Positions 1-8,811 of a stretch of 64,000 nt of DNA are shown here, one piece after another. Origin of the DNA: Balanoglossus misakiensis (taxonomy: Eukaryota > Hemichordata); NCBI GenBank assembly GCA_040954595.2, contig CM082589.2:12152001-12216000 (forward strand). Direction: 5' to 3'. Every line of letters begins with the position of its first letter. Position 1 is the stretch's first letter. The position numbers and the translations under genes were made by a program. The notes under the pieces were generated by a model, which searched no databases, had not been told where the DNA came from, and saw only the letters and a program-made list of their open reading frames with translations.

Positions 1-154
1 CTTGTCCATCAAGTTATTATGCTGACACAGCCACAGAAGTATCCTGTACCCCTTGCGATCCAGGCTGTCAGTGTGCAGCAACATCACCCACTTGCCTGCA
101 CATCAAGAACCTACTCTCTGGGACCATCAACAACATGTACTCCCCTTCTACCAG
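1..154 (+). CDS. GCC5 exon, 3' part (cysteine-rich GCC2_GCC3-type)
   Basis: The 5' part of this exon lies outside the window; the complete copy is at 15372-15588. The visible reading frame is open and ends in a Cys-rich segment, CTPCDPGCQC, followed by a Ser/Asn-rich tail. The likely donor is AG|GTTTGT after base 154 (phase 2); GT at 159 (phase 0) is an alternative. Neither matches the phase 1 acceptor of EGF1, so either an exon in 155-974 was missed or the splice signals have decayed. Confidence 0.6.
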
Positions 155-974
155 GTTTGTAGTCGTCTTAGTCGTAAAAACATATTTAAGGTGTTGGGCA
201 CCTCGAAATAAAGGGTCGTCTGATCATGTTAAAATTAATACTGATGATACTATGACTTCTAAACATTTAATCTATGGAATAAAAATTGGGGGTCAACCAT
301 CTAGAGTTTTGAAAAAGCGCCCTTTATCTAGCACCTCTTTCAGATTTTGCCAGGCTCGTAGATTTTTGTAAAATGGCCTCAAAAATAAGAATTTTGGAAG
401 GTTTGTCATATTTTTTCACCATTGTAGAATCTAAATGTTCTGAATTATTTTATTTTTAGCAATTTTGAGATTGCTTCATGTTCAGTATGATAATCGCATG
501 TCAATACAACTGTTACATTAAAGGAAAAGTTCAAATCCGCCTAAAACCACATTGCATTGGTACCTAGTTAAGTTGTCCTCACTTCTGACGCAAAATTTTG
601 ATGTGCAATGCACGTGTCTGTGAAATTGACGAATAAAAAAATTGTATACCAGTGCAAAATTAAAAACTCCCTGTGCAGCCTTCTTGGCAACTGCATGCTG
701 GGAAAAGTACTCGGATGATGACGAAAAAGTTTCGGGGTTCCGGGTAGTGCTACCCCGGAATACAATGTTGGGTGCAGACTCCAACTATGGAAAAGAGATG
801 CAGAATGTCATGTGATATAGTAGTGAAAACAAATACACGTTGGTTCACATATTTCAGCTCTCAGCAATCAGGGTGCATTAAAAGGCCTTGATTGGTGTGA
901 TATTCACAATTGATGATTATAAATACTTACAGTTGTATACTGTTTTATTTTGTAAATATTGTGTACATTTGCAG
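155..974 (+). other. Intron-like spacer GCC5 to EGF1
   Basis: No exon was recognised here. The stretch has two short hairpins, one around 190-208 (aggtgttgggcacct) and one around 735-762 (ttccgggtag / ctaccccggaa), which suggest decayed MITE sequence. Equivalent spacers follow GCC5 in every unit. Confidence 0.45.
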
Positions 975-1104
975 CAATGAATCCGTGCGAACACAAACCT
1001 TAACCCATGCCGGAATGCTGGTACTTGCCAAGCAATCCAGGGATCTTGTACAGGCGTCACATGTCTATGTGCTGGCTGCTACCTGGGCTTCACATGTGAA
1101 ACAC
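975..1104 (+). pseudogene. EGF1: EGF-like exon with 1-nt frameshift
   Basis: The acceptor is ttgcag|ca and the donor c|gtgagt, both phase 1. The start reads NPCEHK-P, then an extra T near 1000-1001 shifts the frame. Downstream, another frame reads NPCRNAGTCQ and then SCTGVTCLCAGCYLGFTCET. The length of 130 nt is one more than 129, which fits a single inserted base. Apart from this lesion the 8-cysteine pattern is complete. Confidence 0.8.
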
Positions 1105-1334
1105 GTGAGTACAGTACTTTGTCATTTATTAAAAAATCTAAGTGCTGAGGTACATTGTAGTAATAATAGCAGGTGTAGTCATTATCATCATCATCATCAT
1201 CTTTAAGTCAGTCATATGATCAGTAATAAAAACAGTAAAATCACCAGTATAAAAACATAACAGAGAAATAATGAACGTGTACTGGTGTTACCATAGGTAA
1301 CTGTTGTATAAAATTTTGAATTCCTGTCTTCCAG

Positions 1335-1457
1335 TTCCTAATCCATGCTTCACTAGTCCTTGTCTCAATGGAGGTACCTGCCAACAACAGGCAAATTCTT
1401 GTACTGCCACCATTGGCATGTGCACAGAGTGTTACTAGGGAAACAGGTGTGAGACAA
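1335..1457 (+). pseudogene. EGF2: EGF-like exon with in-frame TAG
   Basis: The acceptor is cttccag|tt and the donor a|gtaagt, 123 nt, phase 1-1. The frame reads PNPCFTSPCLNGGTCQQQ, then SCTATIGMCTECY, a stop at 1436-1438, then GNRCET. The cysteine expected two residues before the Met-Cys pair is Gly (TGC to GGC fits), so the module has lost both its frame and one disulfide. Confidence 0.8.
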
Positions 1458-1551
1458 GTAAGTTTGAATCTATAGCAGTTAATAATGATAATTATCATTT
1501 TTTTTTATTATGATTTAAACTTCACTGATGTTGTACAAACACAAAAATAGA

Positions 1552-2030
1552 AATAATAATAATAATAATAATAATTTATTTGTATAGCGTCAGTATCCAC
1601 AAAAAATGTGATCAATGACGCTTAAAGCAAAAGTACAATACAACAAATGGCTAAAAAACAGATTTAAAAAGTAAAGTTTTAACATTTGATTTAAAAACAG
1701 ATAAGTCTGGTGCCTGGCGAATGGTGAGTGGAAGATTATTCCAAAGAATTGGAGCAGCAACAGTAAAAGCACGATCACCATAACTCTTGGTGCGTGATCG
1801 AACAGGGCAGAGTTTGAACTGATCAGCTGACCTCAAATTGCGACACGGAACATATAGATTAGTCATGCTAGAAAGATAGATTGGACCAAGTTTATGAATG
1901 GATTTAAAAATGAGAACTAACATCTTAAAAACAATACGCTCTGTAACAGGTAGCCAGTGCAACTGATACAAAATTGGAGTGATGTGACAGGTGATTTTTG
2001 AACGAGTAACAATTAGAAAGGGACAGCAGC
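1552..2030 (-). mobile_element. 5'-truncated CR1/L2-like LINE, 3' end
   Basis: On the minus strand the frame at 1651-1971 reads LHWLPVTERIVFK, then YGDRAFTVAAPILWNNLP, the conserved C-terminal end of non-LTR reverse transcriptase ORF2 in CR1/L2-type families. After its stop, the element ends in a short 3' UTR and an (ATT)n tail (1552-1574 on the plus strand as AAT repeats), typical of these LINEs. Upstream of 1990 the frame degrades. It is a dead 3' fragment lying in the intron after EGF2, antisense to the exons. Confidence 0.85.
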
Positions 2031-2237
2031 TTAGCTCTATTCCTTTTCCAAAGTGTTTGTTCTTTTAAACTACCTGTTTTTTATTTATTCTGATTATGCT
2101 AATATGCTAATTTGTCGGTTTGTCACATCACAATTTTTGTAGGAAACTCACCCCTGGGAATTTTTTTCAGCCACTGACATACATTCATAATCACATGACA
2201 TTGATGATCATGGAAAATTTGACCCTTTTCCTTGTAG

Positions 2238-2360
2238 GACTCAACCAGTGTCCACCAAATCCGTGCCAGAATGGTGGCTTCTGTCAACCGGCTCGAAATT
2301 CCTGCTTTGATCTCACCTGCATATGTACTGGTTGCTACAAAGGTGATAGGTGTGAGATAT
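2238..2360 (+). CDS. EGF3: intact EGF-like exon
   Basis: The acceptor is ccttgtag|ga and the donor t|gtaagt, 123 nt, phase 1-1, 41 codons open. The module reads NQCPPNPCQNGGFCQ, then SCFDLTCICTGCYKGDRCEI. All eight cysteines are present: the six canonical EGF cysteines plus an extra pair (SC before the YTC position and the GCY cysteine). It is the best-preserved model of the family in this window. It lacks a clear Ca-binding D-x-D/N-E start. Confidence 0.82.
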
Positions 2361-2914
2361 GTAAGTATACAGCGCAGTCTCTTTTACCTTTTGTCTCTGA
2401 TGCATTCAAATACTGCATGTTTCCTGAGCATAGGTGTAGCCATCACCACAGCAGAGCTTGGAGCGTTCTTGACATCGAATGCAAGATTACACTCTTCCCA
2501 ATCAAAATCACTTTCGTAGCGCATAATGTCTTGATTGTCTTAGTTCAAGAAACATTATGCGCGACTGGCCAATTTTACAGCCTTTTGTCAACGCACATCC
2601 ACTATGGAAATTCTCACTCCAGGCCAGATAGTGTAAATTTACATATGAGTCTACAGGTATGCTTGAAGTCAAGTCAAGCATTTGCAAGGAACCCTCCTCC
2701 AGTACACAGGTCTTTGATTTCATGAAGGGAAGCCCTTGCCTCACAGTCACTGCCACATGATCTATGGAGGTGTGAACAACTTGATACCAGCCTAATATAA
2801 GTTGTAGGCACAATCACTCCACACACCCTTGCCATAATTCTGCAAGGTTTTTGCCATATCTGTACTGTAGAATGAGTAGCAAGGAATAAAATGGCGTCCT
2901 TTCTTAATTTCCAG
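2361..2914 (+). other. Intron EGF3 to EGF4 with 44-nt hairpin
   Basis: No exon was recognised. A near-perfect hairpin lies at 2519-2562: the arms gcgcataatg and cattatgcgc enclose further pairing tcttga / tcaaga. Open minus-strand frames across 2508-2967 match nothing I recognise. Confidence 0.5.
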
Positions 2915-3029
2915 TGCAAAACCCCTGTGATCCCAACCCATGTATGAATGGTGGATTTTGCCAGCAAACATCGTGCAATTTCTATTCATGCCAGTGTGTG
3001 AACTCTTACACAGGTGACATCTGTCAAAC
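2915..3029 (+). pseudogene. EGF4: EGF-like exon split by a transposon
   Basis: The acceptor is atttccag|tg. The frame reads QNPCDPNPCMNGGFCQQ, then SCNFYSCQCVNSYTGDICQ, ending in gtcaaac (3023-3029). There the transposon 3030-4681 begins, and gtcaaac is repeated at 4682-4688, followed by aa and the donor gtgagt (4691). Exon pieces 2915-3029 plus 4689-4690 total 117 nt, the same length as EGF5 and EGF10. One of the extra cysteines (GCY position) is Ser. Without excision there is no usable donor at the expected place. Confidence 0.82.
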
Positions 3030-4681
3030 CATAGACCCTAGAGAAAGAAGGACGAGCAACTGCGGCAAAGATCAAAGGGTTTGGGGATTATCTGTATGAT
3101 GATGTTCTTTTGCATATAATTAACACCCAGGACAGTTGGACAATGACTTCCTTACTTCGGCACGTGTCGACCCCACCAGTGATGCGAAAACTTGCCACCA
3201 AACTGACACTCCTGCATTTCAGCAGCCACTGCGTTTTTTTCTAAAATTCTAAAAGTATTACGATGTCTGTGCTAATTATTATGGTCGTCTGTCGGATGAA
3301 CGGTCATTTCTAGTGCCACAAGCTTCATTTAAAAATTGTAAACAAATCATCCATGCCAAATTCCTGTTTAACTTGTGCAGATGTGTTCCATAAATGATTG
3401 CTGCGTTCAACCACGTTGCAGTTTTCTCGTCTTCTGCGAGATGTTCTAAGGTGTTTGTGATAACTTCACGCAAAACGCGAGACTTTGCGTTAGTTTATAC
3501 ACAGTTTATTTGCAAATTGGATTATTGGGATTTACCTGGAAATAATGTATGCAAAAGAACATCATTTCAAGAAAAAACTGGAGTTGCGCGTCCTTCTTGC
3601 ATGTCCGACTGGGCACTCATATTTCTTGGTAACGCTGACACTTTTCGTAATAATTTTATGTTTGCGTGAAGCATTGAAACAAAAATTGTGGTTTAGGGGC
3701 ATTTTATTTCGCAGTGCGTGAACAATAAAACAGATTTCACGAAAACAATTTATAAACAAACTGGCTGGATTTTCATGTGTGCGCTATTGCCGCCAGGCAA
3801 CCCTCGGTACGGTTAGCTCACAGCCTTGTGAAATACCCGGACTGTTAGACAAAAGATGCTTGTTTTGGACGCTGTCAGACTCAGAGGTGCCAAATTCCTG
3901 TTTAACTTGTGCAGATGTGTTCCATAAATGATTGCTGCGTTCAACCACGTTGCAGTTTTCTCGTCTTCTGCGAGATGTTCTAAGGTGTTTGTGATAACTT
4001 CACGCAAAACGCGAGACTTTGCGTTAGTTTATACACAGTTTATTTGCAAATTGGATTATTGGGATTTACCTGGAAATAATGTATGCAAAAGAACATCATT
4101 TCAAGAAAAAACTGGAGTTGCGCGTCCTTCTTGCATGTCCGACTGGGCACTCATATTTCTTGGTAACGCTGACACTTTTCGTAATAATTTTATGTTTGCG
4201 TGAAGCATTGAAACAAAAATTGTGGTTTAGGGGCATTTTATTTCGCAGTGCGTGAACAATAAAACAGATTTCACGAAAACAATTTATAAACAAACTGGCT
4301 GGATTTTCATGTGTGCGCTATTGCCGCCAGGCAACCCTCGGTACGGTTAGCTCACAGCCTTGTGAAATACCCGGACTGTTAGACAAAAGATGCTTGTTTT
4401 GGACGCTGTCAGACTCAGAGGTGCCAAATTCCTGTTTAACTTGTGCAGATGTGTTCCATAAATGATTGCTGCGTTCAACCACGTTGCAGTTTTCTCGTCT
4501 TCTGCGAGATGTTCTAAGGTGTTTGTGATAACTTCACGCAAAACGCGAGACTTTGCGTTAGTTTATACACAGTTTATTTGCAAATTGGATTATTGGGATT
4601 TACCTGGAAATAATGTATGCAAAAGAACATCATTTCAAGAAAAAACTGGAGTTGCGCGTCCTTCTTTCTCTAGGGTCCATG
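3030..4681. mobile_element. TIR DNA transposon inserted in EGF4 (1652 bp)
   Basis: The ends are inverted repeats: the left begins catagaccctagagaaag and the right ends ctttctctagggtccatg, matching at 24 of 25 positions. Weaker inverted similarity continues inwards for about 100 bp (gatgttcttttgcata near 3102 against its complement near 4620). The flanks carry a 7-bp target duplication gtcaaac, possibly 8 bp with one mismatch. A 7-8 bp duplication with TIRs starting CA suits hAT or P superfamily elements. No transposase frame is visible, so it is non-autonomous. U1 carries the long form with 2.5 internal 534-bp repeats. Confidence 0.82.
3354..4666 (+). repeat. 534-bp tandem repeats inside the transposon
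   Basis: Copies lie at 3354-3887, 3888-4421 and 4422-4666 (partial), starting tgccaaattcctg. The partial copy runs into the right terminal inverted repeat at gtccttctt. U1 has one full copy more than U2-U4. The open frames inside (91-94 codons on +, 64-65 on -) show no known domain. Confidence 0.95.
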
Positions 4682-4937
4682 GTCAAACAAGTGAGTATAT
4701 ACTTTCAAGACACCCTGCAAACAAACAAGCAATCTTTATTCCGTAGATCTTTAAGCATATTTATGCATTGTATATTTTGATGTGAAACTTCAAATTTTAT
4801 TGGTCTTGTTGCCAAACTTCTGAAGAAATGAGGATATTGTTTTGAAGGGTATTTTATCAGTAGATAACAAATACCATGGCCCTCCATGCAAATACCCACA
4901 TGGTAAATTAAAACTGTTACAGGTGTATTTGATTTAA

Positions 4938-5078
4938 GCAATAAAACACCCCCAGCCATGGTATGCCACGAGATTTTGACCAGTTCACGACATATACGCA
5001 CGAGCGATAGCGAGTGCGTATATGGAGTTGAACTGGTCAAAATTGAGTGGTATACCATGGCTGGGGGTGTTTTATTGC
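4938..5078. repeat. 141-bp foldback hairpin element
   Basis: The left arm from gcaataaaacacccccagcc is the complement of the right arm ggctgggggtgttttattgc. Arms of about 60 bp include the TTTTGACCAGTTC segment, around a small centre with gcgatagcgag. Copies lie at 19846-19986, 34744-34884 and 49651-49791. U1 differs from the others in the left arm (tatgcc instead of tatacc). It is a MITE or foldback transposon by structure. Confidence 0.85.
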
Positions 5079-5249
5079 TATTATATTATGCCAGTATATT
5101 GAAACTTTGCATAAAACATTTTAAAAAGGCATTTTCTTTGACTATGATATATGACTGTGGTATATGGCTAATATATCACGGTCACATGTCGTGTCTCGAC
5201 CAATCAAATAGCGTGATTTACACCATCAATATACTGGTATAATATAATT
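5079..5249. mobile_element. 171-bp MITE abutting the foldback
   Basis: Terminal inverted repeats of about 24 bp: 5079-5102 starts tattatattatgccag and 5226-5249 ends ctggtataatataa, with two mismatches. It directly adjoins the foldback with no spacer, so the two could be one composite element. Copies lie at 19987-20157, 34885-35055 and 49792-49962. The superfamily is not determinable, as no clear target duplication is seen. Confidence 0.7.
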
Positions 5250-5479
5250 CCACATATGGATTACATGTGGGATAATATTGGGTGCTGGCAGTTTCAGTAA
5301 ATGAACTGCTCTTAAAAGTTGGGTGTCAGGGCACCCTTGACTTCTTATTGTTCAGTTATACATTTAGGAGGCTCAGTTATAGGAGAACCCGATAGAACCA
5401 CAGCTGTAGGAATTAGGGAAATGGTCATACCCTAAAAAACTTATGTCACTACTATTTTTTTTTCATGCCATTGAAACAG

Positions 5480-5596
5480 AACAAACTCCATGTAGGCCAA
5501 GTCCATGCCTGAACAATGGGCGGTGTACTCAGCTGTCTTGTACAACTTATGAGTGTACTTGTCCAGGATGTTTCACCGGCACACACTGCAGCCAGT
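5480..5596 (+). CDS. EGF5: intact EGF-like exon
   Basis: The acceptor is gaaacag|aa and the donor t|gtaaaa, 117 nt, phase 1-1. It reads EQTPCRPSPCLNNGRCTQ, then SCTTYECTCPGCFTGTHCSQ. All eight cysteines are present. The loop between cysteines 3 and 4 is short (LS), explaining the 117-nt length. There is an in-frame TAA shortly after the donor, so it must be spliced to be useful. Confidence 0.8.
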
Positions 5597-5987
5597 GTAA
5601 AACTCATTAAAACAAACATTTGTCATGCAGGAACTAACATTTACAATCATGTCTCAATACATTGTCTGTTGGTCATACTTTATATTTTCATCTTCAGCAT
5701 CACACCTTGGTCCTTGGGAATCGGTCACCTCAAAAATGATGTACAGCTGAAAGAAAACATGTTTATTTGAAGAAAAAACTGTTGATCGTTCATGAAAATT
5801 TTCCCTACACAAGATACATATACAGAGATTTTCATAGCCCCATAAGTGCGTCCCAGAATGAGCAAGTTGTTTTTGGAAGTGAAGTTCCGTTCAGTATTTA
5901 CAGTAATGGTAATGATGATGTTTTCATCAAACAGATTTTGAAAGTAAATATTGCTGAGATAACATTAGGTTGCACTTTTTATTGCAG
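5597..5987 (+). other. Intron EGF5 to EGF6
   Basis: No gene, RNA or repeat was recognised in this 391-nt stretch. It ends with a good acceptor (ttttattgcag). Confidence 0.5.
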
Positions 5988-6110
5988 TCCAAGATCCAGG
6001 CCAGCGAAACAGCTGTCTCAACGGGGCTGTATGTAATGCAGTGGCCAACTCCTGCACGGCATATACCTGTGCCTGTACTGGTTGCTATGAGGGTAACCGT
6101 TGTGAAATAT
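5988..6110 (+). CDS. EGF6: open EGF-like exon, first Cys replaced by Gly
   Basis: The acceptor is tattgcag|tc and the donor t|gtaagt, 123 nt, phase 1-1. It reads QDPGQRNSCLNGAVCNAV, then SCTAYTCACTGCYEGNRCEI. The first EGF cysteine is GGC (Gly) at 5999-6001, whereas U2 has TGC (Cys) at the same place. The other seven cysteines are present. The frame is open but the module would have an unpaired cysteine. Confidence 0.78.
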
Positions 6111-6688
6111 GTAAGTTTCTGACGTACCGTAAATGACAATCTTTTGGGCACTTTCTCTTCATGGCAATTGAATTGTGTGGTAACTTCTCATTTCTAAAAT
6201 TTCCCCAAGAGAAAAGAAAGGAAAAGGAAACAGAAATTTCATTTGTATGTCCGTGCAATTTAGGATAGGCACGAACTTGTGAGGAAGTGTACGAAGTTGG
6301 ATGTTTTCATCACTCAAATATACAAGAGTTGCCTCTTGAAGACTAGTGTCTGTAGAGATAATTGTGCATGTGAGGTAATCTCTCCTAAGGTGGTGCACAC
6401 CTCTTAGTATTAAGTAAAAGAGACGTCCTTAATTATCCTTACTATTTGGCTTGAAAAATCAATCTTACTAGGTGTTCTGATTAGAGAGGTGTCCATAAAG
6501 ACAGGTTTTACTGTATTACCCAAAATAGAGACATTGTCCCTTCATCATATACTTAATGCGTGTTCTGGGTATGGTTCCAGTATAATGCTTGTGTCAAAGG
6601 ATTTTGTTGTGGTGCAGGAATCATCTTTGGTTGAGGTGTAGCCATCTGCATTTCATGTGTTTTAAACTATTTTTTTTTCTGATTGTCA
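6111..6688 (+). other. Intron EGF6 to EGF7
   Basis: 578 nt with nothing recognised. It ends in a T-rich tract but lacks an AG at the expected exon start. Confidence 0.45.
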
Positions 6689-6808
6689 TTAACCCATGTG
6701 ATCAGAATCCGTGTCAAAATGGAGGCTATTGTTCCAAAACACCAAATTCTTATACTGACTACACCTGTTACTGCCAGTAGTGTTGGACTGGGGCCATCTG
6801 TGCCGTAG
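6689..6808 (+). pseudogene. EGF7: EGF-like exon with TAG and lost acceptor
   Basis: The frame reads INPCDQNPCQNGGYCSKT, then SYTDYTCYCQ, a TAG at 6778-6780, then CWTGAICAV. The cysteine of the usual SC pair is Tyr. The base pair before the exon is CA, not AG, after a strong pyrimidine tract (tttttttttctgattgtca). The donor would be g|gtgtgt. Splice site, frame and disulfide are all damaged. Confidence 0.78.
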
Positions 6809-7202
6809 GTGTGTCGAATTACTGTTTTATGACACAGCGTGGTATATAAACCCTCATTTTTGGTATTCTCAATGTGATAGATGGACCCATACACCAATAA
6901 ATGGGGTGGAAGCATTACTAAGTTTCATCCTTTCAAAATTTGCTGATGTAGGGTCAAAATTGAGTGTGAGGTGCATGTTAAAAAGGAAAGCCTTCTGTAT
7001 CATGTTGATGGCACATTTTTTTAATTTTTCAAGATTCTTACAGAAAAATCCTAGCAATAGCATCATTATGTTATTTTAAATGTAAAGGTTTGAAACAAGG
7101 AATAAAGACATTGCTCACATATTTAAACGAAATGAACATCACAAGTACATGTACAAGTTTTTGACAAGCAGGTAATTGATACTTTCCTTTTTGTTTTGGC
7201 AG
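6809..7202 (+). other. Intron EGF7 to EGF8
   Basis: 394 nt. Overlapping open frames on both strands look like chance, and no element was recognised. Confidence 0.45.
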
Positions 7203-7322
7203 CCATTGATCAGTTATACCCTATGCCTTGTCAAAATGGTGGCACATGCGTTGCGTGAGACGGCTGTTTCCTGTTTGACTGTATGTGTACCGAATGCTTC
7301 ACTGGTGCCACATGTACAATGC
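7203..7322 (+). pseudogene. EGF8: EGF-like exon with in-frame TGA
   Basis: The acceptor is ttttggcag|cc and the donor c|gtaagt, 120 nt, phase 1-1. It reads IDQLYPMPCQNGGTCVA, a TGA at 7256-7258, then DGCFLFDCMCTECFTGATCT. The first cysteine (DQC position) is Leu. The second half is well preserved. Confidence 0.8.
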
Positions 7323-7617
7323 GTAAGTACTAACCAATATTATTTTATTCAATGCAAAACACTTGTTATATATTATATAATATAAGTACGGTACACATAT
7401 TAAAGCCCTGGTAACTCAAACTTTGGGCTAGCTTAATGTTATCACTATTTTTGTTTTCGGTTGCAACTGTGGTTTCTTGTCACACTCTAAAGGATTTCAC
7501 AGCATTTGGTTTTTCAAAACAGCCCTTTGGTTGTTGTCATGTATACATGTACATGACTGTGGAGTGTAGTTTGTAGATTCTGTAATTTTGACAATATCTT
7601 GACTGCACATCCCACAG

Positions 7618-7740
7618 CTGTCAACCAGTGTCAACCCATCCAGTGTCGGAATGGTGGAAACTGTGTGCTGACGCCCAATTGGTGTACTGAATTCACATGC
7701 TCCTGTACAAGCTGTTACTCCGGCGATTTATGTCAGACAT
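7618..7740 (+). CDS. EGF9: intact EGF-like exon
   Basis: The acceptor is atcccacag|ct and the donor t|gtgagt, 123 nt, phase 1-1. It reads VNQCQPIQCRNGGNCVLTPN, then WCTEFTCSCTSCYSGDLCQT. All eight cysteines are in place and both splice sites are canonical. It is one of three EGF exons with no visible lesion in any copy (with EGF3 and EGF5). Confidence 0.82.
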
Positions 7741-8124
7741 GTGAGTGATTTTAAATTTCAGATGAAGAGGAACATAATAACATAACACATAATCGGCTTG
7801 CAGTTGGTTTCTTCCAACCTGTATCAAACAGTGAATAACGACACAATTTTGGGGAAATTTATTAAGAATGTGTGTGCCATAAAAGGGGATTGTGTATTTG
7901 ACCAAATAACAACCTGCACCGTATGGTACACTAAGACACTATTACACCTGTGTCAAAATTTCATTACGTTTCTTTTGTTGAACATGGAAGAAATTTGTCA
8001 CAGTGATGTTCTGTTGACCAACTGAGATTTTTACCACTCAACCCTGACTGCACAAATCTGTTTAAAGTATATGTAGTAAATATTAACTGTACACAATTTA
8101 TATCACTTTCTCTTCTGTGCACAG
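7741..8124 (+). other. Intron EGF9 to EGF10
   Basis: 384 nt with nothing recognised apart from a good acceptor (ctgtgcacag). Confidence 0.45.
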
Positions 8125-8241
8125 ATTTGAATCCGTGTCAGCCCAACCCTTGTCTAAACAGTGGATTCTGCCAGCAAGTGTCCTGCACCGAGTTCAGATG
8201 CCAGAGTCCACGCTGTTTCATCGGAACCACGTGCGCTGAAC
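8125..8241 (+). CDS. EGF10: open EGF-like exon, one Cys lost
   Basis: The acceptor is gtgcacag|at and the donor c|gtaagc, 117 nt, phase 1-1. It reads LNPCQPNPCLNSGFCQQ, then SCTEFRCQSPRCFIGTTCAE. The CxC motif has become CQS, so the fifth canonical cysteine is missing, and the Gly of NGG is Ser (NSG). The frame is open; the fold is probably compromised. Confidence 0.78.
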
Positions 8242-8688
8242 GTAAGCAAACCAGTGTCAGATTTCCCGCACAAAGTAGAAATCGCTGGGCTTTGTCATTG
8301 ATATTGTCTCAATAAAGTTGCCTGTGATTGTGCAGCTAACCAAGAGACTTATATGCACTACGGTAGCCATGATGAATACTTTCATTGACTCAAATGCTCA
8401 TCAGTGTAGATGTTGCTATTTTTCCAACCGTAAATTGAAACATCAGAAAGTTATGACATCAACTACCCCCACCCCCACCCCACCCACCCCCAACTAGTAA
8501 ATATTATAAGATTCAGTAATTATGGTAAAGATGGTAGCACCAAGCTTGGATCAAGTGGTCTTCATTATCCTTCACACATGAACATGATCACACGGATGTG
8601 CAATCTTCTGACAGTCTGCTACAGATTTCACTTCCCACTCAAGTGTGTAAGACCCTAATGTGATACTTTTCATTTAGCTCACCCTTAG
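8242..8688 (+). other. Intron EGF10 to EGF11 with C-rich tract
   Basis: 447 nt with no exon. A C-rich run at 8466-8491 (CCCCC ACCCCC ACCCC ACCC ACCCCC) could form a G-quadruplex on the minus strand. Copies lie at 23374-23399, 38272-38297 and 53179-53204. Confidence 0.6.
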
Positions 8689-8811
8689 CGATCAACCAGT
8701 GTCTTCTAAACCCATGTCTGAATAACGGAGTGTATCAGCCACTTCAAGGCTCCTGCTCAATCTACACCTGCAACTGTCCAACCTGCTACACTGGGCAAAC
8801 ATGTGTTACAT
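8689..8811 (+). CDS. EGF11: open EGF-like exon, third Cys replaced by Tyr
   Basis: The acceptor is acccttag|cg and the donor t|gtaagt, 123 nt, phase 1-1. It reads INQCLLNPCLNNGVYQPLQG, then SCSIYTCNCPTCYTGQTCVT. The third cysteine is TAT (Tyr), a one-base change from TGT. In U1 the upstream pyrimidine tract carries tttagctc where the other units have tttctctc, adding a competing AG and weakening the acceptor. Confidence 0.78.

Noticed and set aside
2120-2725. 201-codon open frame on the + strand
   Set aside because: Only 2238-2360 (EGF3) is a recognisable exon; the flanks are intron that happens to be open and contain the acceptor and donor.
3394-4203. Repeated 91-codon and 64-codon frames
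   Set aside because: They lie inside the 534-bp transposon repeat on both strands with no recognisable domain, as expected for chance frames copied by tandem repetition.
4671-4690. Possible mini-exon between ctctag and gtgagt
   Set aside because: It is better explained as the right transposon end plus the target duplication and the last two bases of EGF4.
4705-5058. 117-codon minus-strand and 94-codon plus-strand frames over the foldback
   Set aside because: They mirror each other because the sequence is a palindrome; no domain is visible.
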